A DNA stretch of 23,072 bases from an uncultured bacterium (GCA_905216075.1 CAJMSO010000006.1:1-23072); one strand, 5' to 3'; counted from the first letter of the stretch, positions 8,680 through 16,534 are shown. Made by a program: numbers and translations. The notes: generated by a model from the sequence alone, not told the origin.

Positions 8680-11388
8680 ATGCCCAAGATCGATGTAGAA
8701 GAACAGCTTAAGCTGCGATTTTTGCAGCCGTTGTCCTCATGCGCGCCGCGCCGTGTTGTGGTTTGGCACGATGCAGACGGCGAGTTTGCTCCTGAGTTTG
8801 AGCGATTGGCTGCCGAGGGTTTCGACGGCGTGGGGGCCGATGCCGGCGTAATGCCTGCTCACGGCGACTTTGAGCGCCCGGTGCGCTTTGTTGAGGCCTG
8901 CGAGGGCCGTATGTTTGCCGTCAAGAAGCTCATCAACCGCGATGACCTTGCGAGCGATATCTTGCTGTATCGCCGTTGCCCGCGCGGCAGGCTTGAGGGT
9001 GATTGGCTTGCCGATGTTGAGCTGTATGCCGATCAGTTCCAGGCTGACTATCTTTCGCTTTTGGCCGATCAGCTGGGTATCGAGAATATCGAGTCCGTGC
9101 GCGAGAGCTTGCGAGCGCACAAGGCGTTCTTTGTCGCCAAGTCCCGCTGCGCTAAGTTTGTCGCATGCGTTCTGCATGCCGCGAGTGCATCCGATATCGA
9201 GCTCGGAATCCTTACGGTGATCTTTGGCGGCAAGGAGCCGGGCGACGCGCGGCCCGCGTTTGTATTGCGCGGCTGCATGGCCACGCTGCTGCACGAGGGT
9301 CCCGAGGCGCTGGCCGCGCTGGTGGATAAGTACTGTGTGCGCGATGTTCTCGCTGCCTTTATGCTGCGCTGTTATGGGTTTGATGGACCGCTGCACGAGC
9401 GTGATTCACTGCTTATGCTTGCATCCCATGTGCTTCTTACGGCGGCATCCACCGCACTTCCCGAGGGAGCGCTCAAGGGGCTCGAAAACTATATGGCTCC
9501 CGCCTACGGCCCCTATTGCCTTGAGGCGGTGCGTACGTGGGACCAGGCCGCCGATGCCCGGGCATCGAGCGAGGACCTATTTGAGATTTGTCGTTTAGTT
9601 GAGGATGCCCGTGGGCTCTTTGCACGGTTCGAGACCCTGCCGATCGATGCGCTGGCTTCGCTTGATGTGTTCCCGTGCGTCAACGAGGTCGTGCTCTCGC
9701 AGCTGTTCTGCTCGTTTGCGCAAGGTGCAGACCGTGTTGATGATGCGCGTGCTTTTGCTGCTCGCCGTTGCGACTTAAGCTGGTACCGTCGTGTCGAGAG
9801 CTACTTTGACCTGCTTGTCGCTGTGGCCGATATGTGCGCGTTTAGGCAGACGCACGCGAGTGGGTTCCATCTGGCGCAGTCCCAGCAGGTGTGGGATGCC
9901 TATACGTCCGAATGGTATGCCATGGACGCTGCCTATCGCCATATGTGCACCGCGTATCTGCGGGCACGCTCCGTCGAGTGCGATGCGCTCGAGGAACCTG
10001 CCCGCGCCGTGGCGGACTGGGCGGAGAATCTCTACAGCAACTGGTTCTTGGCGGATGCCAATGCCTGCTGGGCGGCTGCTGCGCAAGGGGAGTGGGCCGA
10101 TTGCGGCTACATCGATGGTCCCGCACGGCAGGATGAGTTTTACTGGCATGTGCTGCCCGCCTTTGTGGGTTCTGCCAAAACAACGGTCGTTATCGTGAGC
10201 GATGCGCTGCGCTATGAGGTTGCCCGCGACGTTGCGGCGCTGCTCGAGCGCGAACGCGGCGGCAACGTCAAGGTCTCTAGCATGCAGGCGGTCTTTCCCT
10301 CCATTACCGAGGTGGGCATGCCTGCGCTGCTGCCGCACCAGGTGCTTGAGCTTGCAGAGGATGGCGCGTTTGTGTTGGCTGACGGCATGCCCACTGCGAC
10401 GACTCCGCAGCGCGAGGCCGTACTTACCCACGTTGAGCCCACGGCCCGCGCTTTGCGCTCGAGCGCATACCTCAACATGGCGGGAACCGAGCGCAAAGCG
10501 CTGCTCAAGGACTCAAGACTTGTCTACCTCTATCACAACAAGATTGATGCCACGGGCGAGAAGGCAGCTACGCAGGATGACGTTTTCGATGCCTGCGCGG
10601 ACACCGTGGAGGAACTTGCCGCGTTGGCGCGCCGCGTGTGCACCGACGCCCCGGGCGCGCGTGTTGTTATGACGGCGGATCACGGCTTCATCTACACGCG
10701 TCGTGAGCTCAACGAGTGCCAGATGCTCGGCAAGCCAGACCTTCCCTTCCTTGACGCTCCTGTCATGCACGGCAAGCGTCATCTGGTGGTGCCCAACGAG
10801 GCCGTGGCCAAGCTTTCGGACGAGGCACGCGGGGTGTTTGTTAATGTTGACATGGGACGTTTGGGTGCTGGCTTTGAGGGATTTGCCCCGCGCGAGAACG
10901 TGCACTTCAAGCGTCCCGGTGGTACTAACAACTACGTCCACGGCGGCATGAGCCTGCAGGAGCTTTGCGTGCCCGTTATTGGATTTTGGCGTGCGCGCTC
11001 GGGTACCAAGGACTTTGTCGACACGCGCGCGGCGACGTTGCGCGTGCTAAGTGAGGGGCGCCGGGTGACCAACTCGCTCTTCTCGCTCAACTTGATCCAG
11101 GAAGAACCAGCCCAAGGCAAGGTCTTGCCGTGCGAATACGAGCTGGTGTTTACCGATGCAAGCGGCAACGAGGTGAGCGATACAGTCAAGGCGCATGCTA
11201 ACAAGACTTCTGTTAATTCGCAGGAGCGCGTAGTGCATGCCAAGTTTGCGCTGCGCGCGGCGGATGGATTCTCGGCAAAGGGTCCGTACTATCTGGTCTG
11301 CCGCGAGCGCGAGACGGGCAAGATCGTTTGGCGCGAGACGTACACCATTGCTGTTTCGTTTGCCCCTGTTGCTGACTTTGGTTTTTAG
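8680..11388 (+). CDS. pglZ: BREX alkaline-phosphatase-like protein PglZ
   Basis: PglZ is the core BREX protein of the alkaline phosphatase superfamily; metal-dependent hydrolase activity has been proposed and it is required for defence. The superfamily blocks are visible: V-I-V-S-D-A-L-R-Y with the metal-binding Asp at residue 508, and M-T-A-D-H-G-F with Asp667-His668. A further conserved block is P-S-I-T-E-V-G-M-P-A-L-L-P at about residues 544-556. The 902 residues agree with the type 1 (PglZ-A) form. The N-terminal 500 residues are helical and typical of PglZ. A GTAAGGA ribosome site precedes ATG 8680. Its stop codon overlaps the ribosome site of brxL, indicating translational coupling. Confidence 0.95.
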   Translation: MPKIDVEEQLKLRFLQPLSSCAPRRVVVWHDADGEFAPEFERLAAEGFDGVGADAGVMPAHGDFERPVRFVEACEGRMFAVKKLINRDDLASDILLYRRCPRGRLEGDWLADVELYADQFQADYLSLLADQLGIENIESVRESLRAHKAFFVAKSRCAKFVACVLHAASASDIELGILTVIFGGKEPGDARPAFVLRGCMATLLHEGPEALAALVDKYCVRDVLAAFMLRCYGFDGPLHERDSLLMLASHVLLTAASTALPEGALKGLENYMAPAYGPYCLEAVRTWDQAADARASSEDLFEICRLVEDARGLFARFETLPIDALASLDVFPCVNEVVLSQLFCSFAQGADRVDDARAFAARRCDLSWYRRVESYFDLLVAVADMCAFRQTHASGFHLAQSQQVWDAYTSEWYAMDAAYRHMCTAYLRARSVECDALEEPARAVADWAENLYSNWFLADANACWAAAAQGEWADCGYIDGPARQDEFYWHVLPAFVGSAKTTVVIVSDALRYEVARDVAALLERERGGNVKVSSMQAVFPSITEVGMPALLPHQVLELAEDGAFVLADGMPTATTPQREAVLTHVEPTARALRSSAYLNMAGTERKALLKDSRLVYLYHNKIDATGEKAATQDDVFDACADTVEELAALARRVCTDAPGARVVMTADHGFIYTRRELNECQMLGKPDLPFLDAPVMHGKRHLVVPNEAVAKLSDEARGVFVNVDMGRLGAGFEGFAPRENVHFKRPGGTNNYVHGGMSLQELCVPVIGFWRARSGTKDFVDTRAATLRVLSEGRRVTNSLFSLNLIQEEPAQGKVLPCEYELVFTDASGNEVSDTVKAHANKTSVNSQERVVHAKFALRAADGFSAKGPYYLVCRERETGKIVWRETYTIAVSFAPVADFGF

Positions 11389-11391
11389 GAG
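11388..11391 (+). promoter_or_regulatory. brxL: Ribosome site that fixes the brxL start
   Basis: GGAG at 11388-11391 overlaps the pglZ TAG stop and lies eight bases before ATG 11400. A GTG at 11391 in the same frame is part of this site, so ATG 11400 is the better start. Confidence 0.65.
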
Positions 11392-11399
11392 TGTGCCCT

Positions 11400-13766
11400 A
11401 TGTTTGATAGCCATGATGACGATCTGTGGGAAGTTCCCTCGATTGATGTGGATGTGCCTGTGGAGGGTGTGGTGCATGCGGAGGCGCCGGCGGTTGAGGT
11501 TGTTACGGCTGCCCCGGAGTCGGTAACTGCTGCGCCCGTTGAGGTTGCAGTGCCCGCCGAGGCTGCGGTAAACGCCGAGGACGAATCCTCGACCGATGGC
11601 TATGACCAGGCCGTGGCCGAGGCCCCCGAGGGCGACGGCTACGACATGGATGGGCTGGACGGCAAACTGCTCGAGCACTTTGCTGGCAAGATCGTGCGCA
11701 AGGACCTGACGGCCCTTATGAAGCGCGGCGCCAACGTGCCCACCTTTGTGCTGGAGTATCTGCTGGGCATGTACTGCTCAACTGACGACGAGGATGCCGT
11801 GGCAGAGGGTTTGGAGCGTATCCGCAGGATCCTCACCGATAACTACGTGCGTCCCGACGAGTCCGAGCGCATTAAGTCCAAGATTCGCGAACTGGGCCGC
11901 TTTACCATCATCGATAAGGTGACGGCCAAGCTCGACGAGTACAAAGACATCTACGTGGCGTCGTTTGCCAACCTGACCATCGAGCCGTTTGTGATGCCGG
12001 CCGAGTACGTGCGCGACTATTCCAAGATTCTGCAGGGCGGCATTTGGTGCATTATGAGCATCGAGTATCGTCACCCCTTGGATGAGGAAGACGAGTTTGG
12101 CATGGAGGTCTTTGGCGACGATGCTCCGCGCCGCTCCAAGGCCAAGCGCAAAAAGCGTGGGCCCGAGGACTCTCCGTTTAGTGTGGCGTCGCTCACGCCC
12201 ATCCAGATGCCCAATCTGGACCTGGATGCCATGGTCGACGAGCGCCAGTACTTTACTCGCGACGAGTGGCTCAACATGCTGCTGCGCTCCGCTGGCTATG
12301 AGCCCAGTGAGCTTTCCGAGAAAGAGCGCCTGCACTTTATCGAGCGTATAGTGCCGCTTATCGAGCGCAACTACAACCTGTGCGAGTTGGGTCCCCGTGG
12401 TACCGGCAAGAGCCATATCTACAAAGAGGTCTCGCCCTATGCCATCTTGCTCTCTGGCGGTCAGACCACCACGGCCAACCTGTTCGGCCGTATGAACTCC
12501 ATGCGCGCCGACCGCGTGGGCTTGGTAGGTCACTGGGACTGCGTGACGTTCGACGAGGTCGCCGGCATGCGCTTTAAGGACACCAATGCCGTGCAGATCA
12601 TGAAGGACTATATGGCGAGCGGCAGCTACGCGCGCGGCCGCGACCAGATTAACGCCGATGCCTCCATGGTCTTTGAGGGCAACATCAACGACACCGTGCA
12701 AAACGTCCTTAAGACCACGCACCTTTTTGATCCGTTCCCGCCGGAGTTTAACAACGATTCGGCCTTCTTCGACCGCATCCATTACTACCTGCCGGGCTGG
12801 GAGATTCCCAAGATGCGCTCGAGCCTGCTGACCGGGCATTACGGCCTGATAACCGACTGCCTGTCGGAGTTTTGCAAGGAGATGCGCCGCAAGGACTTTA
12901 CGCACCATATCGACCGTTATTTCCGCTTTAACAGCGACTTTAACAAGCGTGACGAGATCGCCGTGCGCAAGACCTTTAGCGGTCTGGCCAAGCTGCTGTT
13001 CCCCGACGAGGCCATGGACAAGGACGACGTGCGCTGGCTGCTGGACTACGCCATCGAGGGCCGTCGCCGCGTAAAGGAGCAGCTCAAGATTATGGCGGGC
13101 GTCGAGTTTATCGACGTTAACCTGGGCTATATGGATGCCGACAACCCGCAGGACGTGCACGTGGTGCGCGTGCCCGAGCAGAGCGAGGACACGCTGATTC
13201 CCGACGGACCGCTGCTGTCCGGCCACGTGTTTGGCGTGGGCAGGTCGCAGGGCGGCGAGGTCGCCGTGTATAAGTTGGAGAACAAGGCCGTTGCCGGCGA
13301 GTGCAAGTTTAAGCACGAGGGCGTGGCCTTTAACAAGCCGGTGCGCGATACCCTAGAGGCCGCGTTTGACAACTTTGTGAACCTGGCGAACCGCGTGGCG
13401 CCGGGCATGCACATTGGCTCCAAGGATTATCTGCTGTTCTATAACGACCTGCAGAGCAAGGGCCTGTCCGAAGAAGTGTCGCTCGCCGAGTTTGTGGGCC
13501 TGTGCTCCGCGGCGTGCAACCGCCCGGTGATGCCCGCGCTGGCGATTCCGGGAATCTTGCGCATGTCGGGTTCTATGGACGAGATCCGCGGGCTCGAAGA
13601 CATTATGCGCGTGGCCAAAAACGCCGGCGCTAAGCGCGTGATTTTGCCGCTGAGCGCCATTGCGGGCCTACAGAGCGTTTCGTCTGAGATTGTCTCGGGC
13701 TTGAGCCCGGTGTTCTACATGGATGGCGACCCGGTCGACGCCGCGAAAAAGGCTCTGGATCTGTAG
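11400..13766 (+). CDS. brxL: BREX Lon-like AAA+ protein BrxL
   Basis: BrxL is the Lon-related AAA+ protein of type 1 BREX, needed for blocking phage replication but not for methylation in studied systems. Starting at ATG 11400 it has 788 residues. Conserved blocks include A-G-K-I-V-R-K-D-L-T (near 92), N-V-P-T-F-V-L-E-Y-L-L-G-M-Y-C, the Walker A segment G-P-R-G-T-G-K-S at 331-338, F-D-E-V-A-G-M with Asp385-Glu386 as Walker B, and P-G-W-E-I-P-K-M-R. The C-terminal 150 residues resemble the Lon protease fold: V-S-L-A-E-F-V-G-L-C-S can be laid over the Lon serine region, but no lysine is evident at the dyad position by eye. Oddly, about 85 acidic, Ala/Val/Pro-rich residues precede the usual start of the family, which is normally nearer 680 residues. 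Confidence 0.95.
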   Translation: MFDSHDDDLWEVPSIDVDVPVEGVVHAEAPAVEVVTAAPESVTAAPVEVAVPAEAAVNAEDESSTDGYDQAVAEAPEGDGYDMDGLDGKLLEHFAGKIVRKDLTALMKRGANVPTFVLEYLLGMYCSTDDEDAVAEGLERIRRILTDNYVRPDESERIKSKIRELGRFTIIDKVTAKLDEYKDIYVASFANLTIEPFVMPAEYVRDYSKILQGGIWCIMSIEYRHPLDEEDEFGMEVFGDDAPRRSKAKRKKRGPEDSPFSVASLTPIQMPNLDLDAMVDERQYFTRDEWLNMLLRSAGYEPSELSEKERLHFIERIVPLIERNYNLCELGPRGTGKSHIYKEVSPYAILLSGGQTTTANLFGRMNSMRADRVGLVGHWDCVTFDEVAGMRFKDTNAVQIMKDYMASGSYARGRDQINADASMVFEGNINDTVQNVLKTTHLFDPFPPEFNNDSAFFDRIHYYLPGWEIPKMRSSLLTGHYGLITDCLSEFCKEMRRKDFTHHIDRYFRFNSDFNKRDEIAVRKTFSGLAKLLFPDEAMDKDDVRWLLDYAIEGRRRVKEQLKIMAGVEFIDVNLGYMDADNPQDVHVVRVPEQSEDTLIPDGPLLSGHVFGVGRSQGGEVAVYKLENKAVAGECKFKHEGVAFNKPVRDTLEAAFDNFVNLANRVAPGMHIGSKDYLLFYNDLQSKGLSEEVSLAEFVGLCSAACNRPVMPALAIPGILRMSGSMDEIRGLEDIMRVAKNAGAKRVILPLSAIAGLQSVSSEIVSGLSPVFYMDGDPVDAAKKALDL

Positions 13767-13774
13767 GGGTACGG

Positions 13775-13803
13775 GCGGGGTGTCCGGTGTTCGGGCGCCC
13801 CGC
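13775..13803 (+). other. GC-rich hairpin after brxL
   Basis: GCGGGGTG pairs with CGCCCCGC (one G-U) in the 73-base gap after brxL. No T-run follows. It could be a weak operon-end structure; the next gene has its own AGGGAGG ribosome site. Confidence 0.4.
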
Positions 13804-13839
13804 GAGCATGTTGGCGTGTTCGAGTAGGGAGGCCTTGCC

Positions 13840-15188
13840 ATGGCGGGCGAGCGTTCTGTTGACGAGTTGCTCGACGAGCTGTTTGGCTTTGAGTCGGTGG
13901 CTAAGCGTCAGACGGCTCTTGAGCAGTACGATCGCGGGGAGTTGGTGCGCAAGGCACGCTCCCGCGAGCTGCTGGGTGTGCTTAGAGGCGTCGAAGCTGC
14001 CGAGCACGCTGCGCGCGACTCTGCCGTGCGGGCTGTTGACGGGTATGTTCGCCGTGTTGAGGGCGCTGCGCTTGCACGCGCTCGCAAACAGGCGGGTATT
14101 GTTGGTCCGCTACGGATGGAGCGTCGCTATGCTGCCTTTTTGCGCATGGAGGACAAGGCCGAGTTGCTGGCCCGTTTGGAGCAGACGTTTGCGTTTATCG
14201 AGGTAAAACTGCGTGCCAATACGGCGGACAAGGTGCACGCGGCGTACGATGCTGCGGGGGCTATGGTGCTGCAGGACGCGGCGCGCCTGAGTGACGTGCG
14301 CGTTGTGGATGCCGTGCCCCTGGATGCCGACCTGCTGTGTACGCAGCTGGAGCAGCTGCGTTGTGCTGCCGATGCGACGGACCTTGCGGGCATGATCACA
14401 GCGACGTTTGAGTCTGAGCTGAGTGCGACAGGGTCGCAGCGCGCTGACGGGTTTACGGGCGATTTTGCTGGCGATGTAGCTGGTGACGTGGCGTTGGAGC
14501 GTGAACTTACTAACGTGCGCTGCGCTGCGCAGCGAAGGCGTATCGGGCCGAGCGCGCCGCCCGCATTGCGGGGAGCACGGTGGGGCTTTCGGGGCTGCCG
14601 GAGCCTGCTTGCGTTGCGTGCGAGACGGCGTGCGATGCCGGTTTGCTTTCCGAGCTGCTCGTACAGGTTAAGAAGTCGTTTGAGACCTACCGTCGCGTTG
14701 TTGCCGACGGTGGATTGTTCTGTGCGTTTGGTGCGGGCTCCCCGCACGGCATTTGTTGTGGCACGAGCTATTTGGACTACGATTCTCGGCTTGATGAGGA
14801 CGTGTTGGTGGGCGAGTACGATGGCACTACCAGGCATACTGTTCGGCGCGAGGTTCCGATTCCCGAGCTTGTGGATGAGGCTTCGGCCGAGGGTGGCGAC
14901 TCGCTCGAGGTTGCCGTGGCGCGCATGCAGGAGTTTAACGGGCGCCGTTACGATGGCGTGCTGGATGTGGATCCCGCGCGTCATGTGAATGCGTTTTGGT
15001 ATGGACTCAAAAAGCTCAGCCAGTATTGCGAGGCCGCCGTTCGTGTGGACGAGCGTGCTTGGGACTGCTTTATCGATAAGGTTCAGTATGCCTACGATGA
15101 GCCCGTGGGGTGCCTGGCCACGCAGATGGACGACAAACAAGTGGCAGCTTTTGTTGCAGCCGTGAATGCGCTCGGCGCTGCTGAGTAG
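13840..15188 (+). pseudogene. Unrecognised gene, frame broken by a 5-bp tandem repeat
   Basis: Frame 1 gives protein-like sequence from ATG 13840 (after AGGGAGG) to about 14530; from there plausible sequence continues in another frame to the stop at 15188. The switch coincides with three perfect copies of TGCGC at 14516-14530. Removing one copy joins both parts into a single 447-residue protein reading ...T-N-V-R-C-A-A-K-A-Y-R-A-E-R. As written, frame 1 runs on in low-quality sequence to 14988, and the second part has only an internal GTG at 14580. The N-terminal half is helical and rich in Ala, Arg and Glu; a G-D-F-A-G-D-V-A-G-D-V repeat precedes the break; the second half has a C-V-A-C-E-T-A-C cluster and further cysteines. 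I do not recognise the family. It follows brxL by 73 bases, so it may be co-transcribed. Confidence 0.75.
14516..14530 (+). repeat. (TGCGC)x3 tandem repeat causing a frameshift
   Basis: Three perfect head-to-tail copies of TGCGC. Loss of one copy (-5) restores the frame across the gene at 13840-15188, as would gain of two (+10). Short repeats like this change copy number by strand slippage. Confidence 0.85.
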
Positions 15189-15215
15189 GGGTCTGATCCG
15201 GTAGGAGGTTTCACT

Positions 15216-15428
15216 ATGAAGATCGATGTCGATGTTGACCAGCTGCGCGAGAGCCTGCTCGACCGCGCGGGGAGTGCGGCGGGCGTGGGCTTTCCGGCCG
15301 CCATGCTCGACGTAGTGGATATCGAGGATGAGTCGCCCCAAGAACTCCTAGCTCGAGCCGAACGCGAAGGCCTCGACCTCCGCGACTTTGCCGTCGATGA
15401 CGACTGCGGAGCGTCTGAGGACTGGTGA
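15216..15428 (+). CDS. Small acidic protein of unknown function
   Basis: A 70-residue, strongly acidic protein with a strong TAGGAGG site before ATG 15216. It starts 27 bases after the preceding broken gene and in the same direction, so the two are probably one transcript. The sequence holds an L-R-E-S-L-L-D-R helix, a V-V-D-I-E-D-E-S segment and an acidic tail ending in D-W. I do not recognise a family. Codon use resembles its neighbours. It ends seven bases from the convergent DUF3800 gene. Confidence 0.7.
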   Translation: MKIDVDVDQLRESLLDRAGSAAGVGFPAAMLDVVDIEDESPQELLARAEREGLDLRDFAVDDDCGASEDW

Positions 15429-15435
15429 CCCCGGG

Positions 15436-16113
15436 TCAGTTCATCCTTTTCTTCCTGAGATATAAGAGAAATCCCTTTTTGAACGTCCTTCGGGTTCCAA
15501 AAAATAGCCGATCAGTCTTTGTATCTTCCTTGCTGTCAAACTTGATAGCCGTTAGCTCGATCGTACAGATGTAGTCAGCAACTTGGAATAGCCGGTAGGC
15601 TCGTGGTGTGGCTTCTCGGTATACGATGACATCCCTTGCTAGAACGTACTCAAGCGCAGAATGAATGACCTCCGTTACAATCGGTTGGCCGTTGTCGTAG
15701 TAAATCTTAACGGTGTCGTATCGCTGGAAGAATTTCAGATGGTCGAAAAGCTCAACTGTGAGGTCTCGCCTCATTCTCTCCGCGAGACCGTTTTGATTGC
15801 CGGCGAATTCGCTCATTCGGTATTGCAGACAGAGATAGCGTATGGGGAGATGCTGAATGAACGCGCGAAATGCGCTCAACATGTGCCTTCGCTGCTCCTT
15901 GGGAAGATCTTTGTAGTCGCCGTTTCCATTCAGTAGGGGTCCTGCATGAAAAGGCGTATTGGGAAGCGAGGACTGCGACAGGGCGCGCTCGTAGCGGTCA
16001 ATGCGTTCAACGATTGCATCGTTTTGATCGTGAAAAACGAGGGTGACGAGGTAGTAGTTGGAGACGCCTCCGAGGTCGCCAGATTCGTCAACAAAGACGG
16101 AGAGTTCGCTCAT
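15436..16113 (-). CDS. DUF3800 domain protein
   Basis: The 225-residue protein has the DUF3800 pattern: V-F-V-D-E-S-G-D at residues 6-13, with acidic residues D9, E10 and D13, and F-Q-V-A-D-Y-I-C at about 176-183 with Q177 and D180. The family is common in accessory and phage-linked regions; its biochemical role is not established, though the conserved acidic residues have prompted nuclease-like ideas. An upstream TTG in frame would add seven residues, but the ATG at 16113 has a well-placed TGGAGG site and gives the canonical M-S-E-L start. GC content is lower than in the flanking genes, suggesting acquisition. It is convergent with the + strand gene ending at 15428. Upstream lies a terminator-like hairpin, a LexA-type box and a strong promoter, so expression may be tightly controlled. 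Confidence 0.85.
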   Translation of the reverse strand: MSELSVFVDESGDLGGVSNYYLVTLVFHDQNDAIVERIDRYERALSQSSLPNTPFHAGPLLNGNGDYKDLPKEQRRHMLSAFRAFIQHLPIRYLCLQYRMSEFAGNQNGLAERMRRDLTVELFDHLKFFQRYDTVKIYYDNGQPIVTEVIHSALEYVLARDVIVYREATPRAYRLFQVADYICTIELTAIKFDSKEDTKTDRLFFGTRRTFKKGFLLYLRKKRMN

Positions 16114-16116
16114 GAT

Positions 16117-16125
16117 GGGCCTCCA
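16117..16125 (-). promoter_or_regulatory. DUF3800 ribosome site complementary to its own leader
   Basis: The - strand TGGAGGCCC containing the ribosome site is perfectly complementary over nine bases to GGGCCTCCA in the leader (16164-16172, - strand). Pairing would enclose the terminator stem and hide the ribosome site. Confidence 0.6.
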
Positions 16126-16132
16126 TTTTTGC

Positions 16133-16160
16133 AAAAAAATGCCGGGGGTAAGACCCCGGC
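16133..16160 (-). terminator. Intrinsic terminator just upstream of the DUF3800 gene
   Basis: Read on the - strand: GCCGGGG, loop TCTTA, CCCCGGC (via one extra C), then A and seven T. It stands about 20 bases before the DUF3800 start, between that gene and its promoter, so it either ends a short RNA or attenuates the gene. Confidence 0.8.
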
Positions 16161-16225
16161 TCTTGGAGGCCCCTCTTTTGGAGGGAACCGTATTCTTTAT
16201 ACCATGAGATAAGGGGTGCTTTCAA
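16133..16225 (-). repeat. Promoter/hairpin/terminator cassette, copy 1
   Basis: On the - strand: TTGAAA (16225-16220), 18 bases, TATAAA (16201-16196), a small CCCTC/GAGGG hairpin, CCTCCAAGAG, then the G/C-rich terminator. Copies 2 and 3 share the same order and key words. The predicted RNA would be about 57 bases. It could be a small RNA gene or a leader of the DUF3800 gene. Confidence 0.6.
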
Positions 16226-16230
16226 GTAAT

Positions 16231-16259
16231 ATTATAATAAGCAAACATATGTTCGTCAA
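16231..16259 (-). promoter_or_regulatory. Near-consensus promoter for the DUF3800 region
   Basis: On the - strand, TTGACG (16259-16254), a 17-base spacer and TATAAT (16236-16231). This is a near-perfect housekeeping promoter directed at the DUF3800 gene, with a leader of about 110 bases. Confidence 0.75.
16242..16255 (-). promoter_or_regulatory. LexA-type (SOS) box in the DUF3800 promoter
   Basis: CGAAC-ATAT-GTTTG on the - strand matches CGAAC-N4-GTTCG, the operator known for LexA of Firmicutes and Actinomycetota, at nine of ten half-site bases. It fills the spacer between -35 and -10, where a bound repressor would block polymerase. Confidence 0.6.
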
Positions 16260-16277
16260 ACTACCTGCGAAAAGTCC

Positions 16278-16367
16278 TTAGCCGTCCAGAGGTGGGTAGA
16301 GCGGCTCGTAAATTGCTGGCGCAATGGTCCGGCGTTTTCCCGAGAAGTATTTAGTCTTGACTCGCAT
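16278..16367 (-). CDS. Possible 29-residue micro-ORF after cassette copy 2
   Basis: An ATG at 16367 (- strand) immediately after the T-run of cassette copy 2 opens a 29-residue frame, basic at the N-terminus and ending in Y-P-P-L-D-G. No ribosome site is visible. It may be a chance frame or a gene remnant; its position mirrors that of the DUF3800 start after copy 1. Confidence 0.2.
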   Translation of the reverse strand: MRVKTKYFSGKRRTIAPAIYEPLYPPLDG

Positions 16368-16394
16368 AAAAAATGCCGGGGGACATCCCCCGGC
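16368..16394 (-). terminator. Intrinsic terminator of cassette copy 2
   Basis: A perfect 8-bp GCCGGGGG/CCCCCGGC stem, four-base loop, then A and six T on the - strand. Confidence 0.8.
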
Positions 16395-16458
16395 TCTTGG
16401 AGGTCCCTTTATTCGAGGGTACCGATTTCTTTATAGCATGAGATCGGACGGCTTTCAA
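16368..16458 (-). repeat. Promoter/hairpin/terminator cassette, copy 2
   Basis: On the - strand: TTGAAA (16458-16453), 17 bases, TATAAA (16435-16430), a CCCT/AGGG hairpin with outer GGT/ACC pairing, CCTCCAAGAG, then a perfect GCCGGGGG/CCCCCGGC stem with a four-base loop and six T (16394-16368). Predicted RNA is about 56 bases. Similarity to copy 1 is obvious along the whole length, including ATCTCATG before the -10. Confidence 0.65.
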
Positions 16459-16517
16459 ATGGCGCCATGTGGATGGGATGGGATGGCGCGCCTGATAAAG
16501 CCCTCAATGAATGGCAT

Positions 16518-16531
16518 CTAACTAGCGTTCG
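16518..16531 (+). promoter_or_regulatory. Second, weaker LexA-like box
   Basis: CTAAC-TAGC-GTTCG has nine of ten half-site bases of CGAAC-N4-GTTCG. It ends three bases before the TATAAA of cassette copy 3. Confidence 0.3.
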
Positions 16532-16534
16532 TGA

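Noticed and set aside
11778..13316. Long antisense reading frame inside brxL (512 residues, - strand)
   Set aside because: It lies fully inside the conserved BrxL coding sequence; composition is typical of an antisense shadow.
14516..14530. Programmed ribosomal frameshift at the TGCGC repeat
   Set aside because: No slippery heptamer or downstream pseudoknot is evident; copy-number change of the 5-bp unit explains the frame switch exactly.
14127..15341. 404-residue - strand frame over the broken gene
   Set aside because: The + strand gives a coherent protein once one repeat unit is removed, with good ribosome sites; the - strand frame has none.
16141..16160. Cassette hairpins as + strand terminators of the preceding + genes
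   Set aside because: The T-runs of copies 1 and 2 are on the - strand side; on the + strand the stems are followed by TCTTGGAGG, not T.
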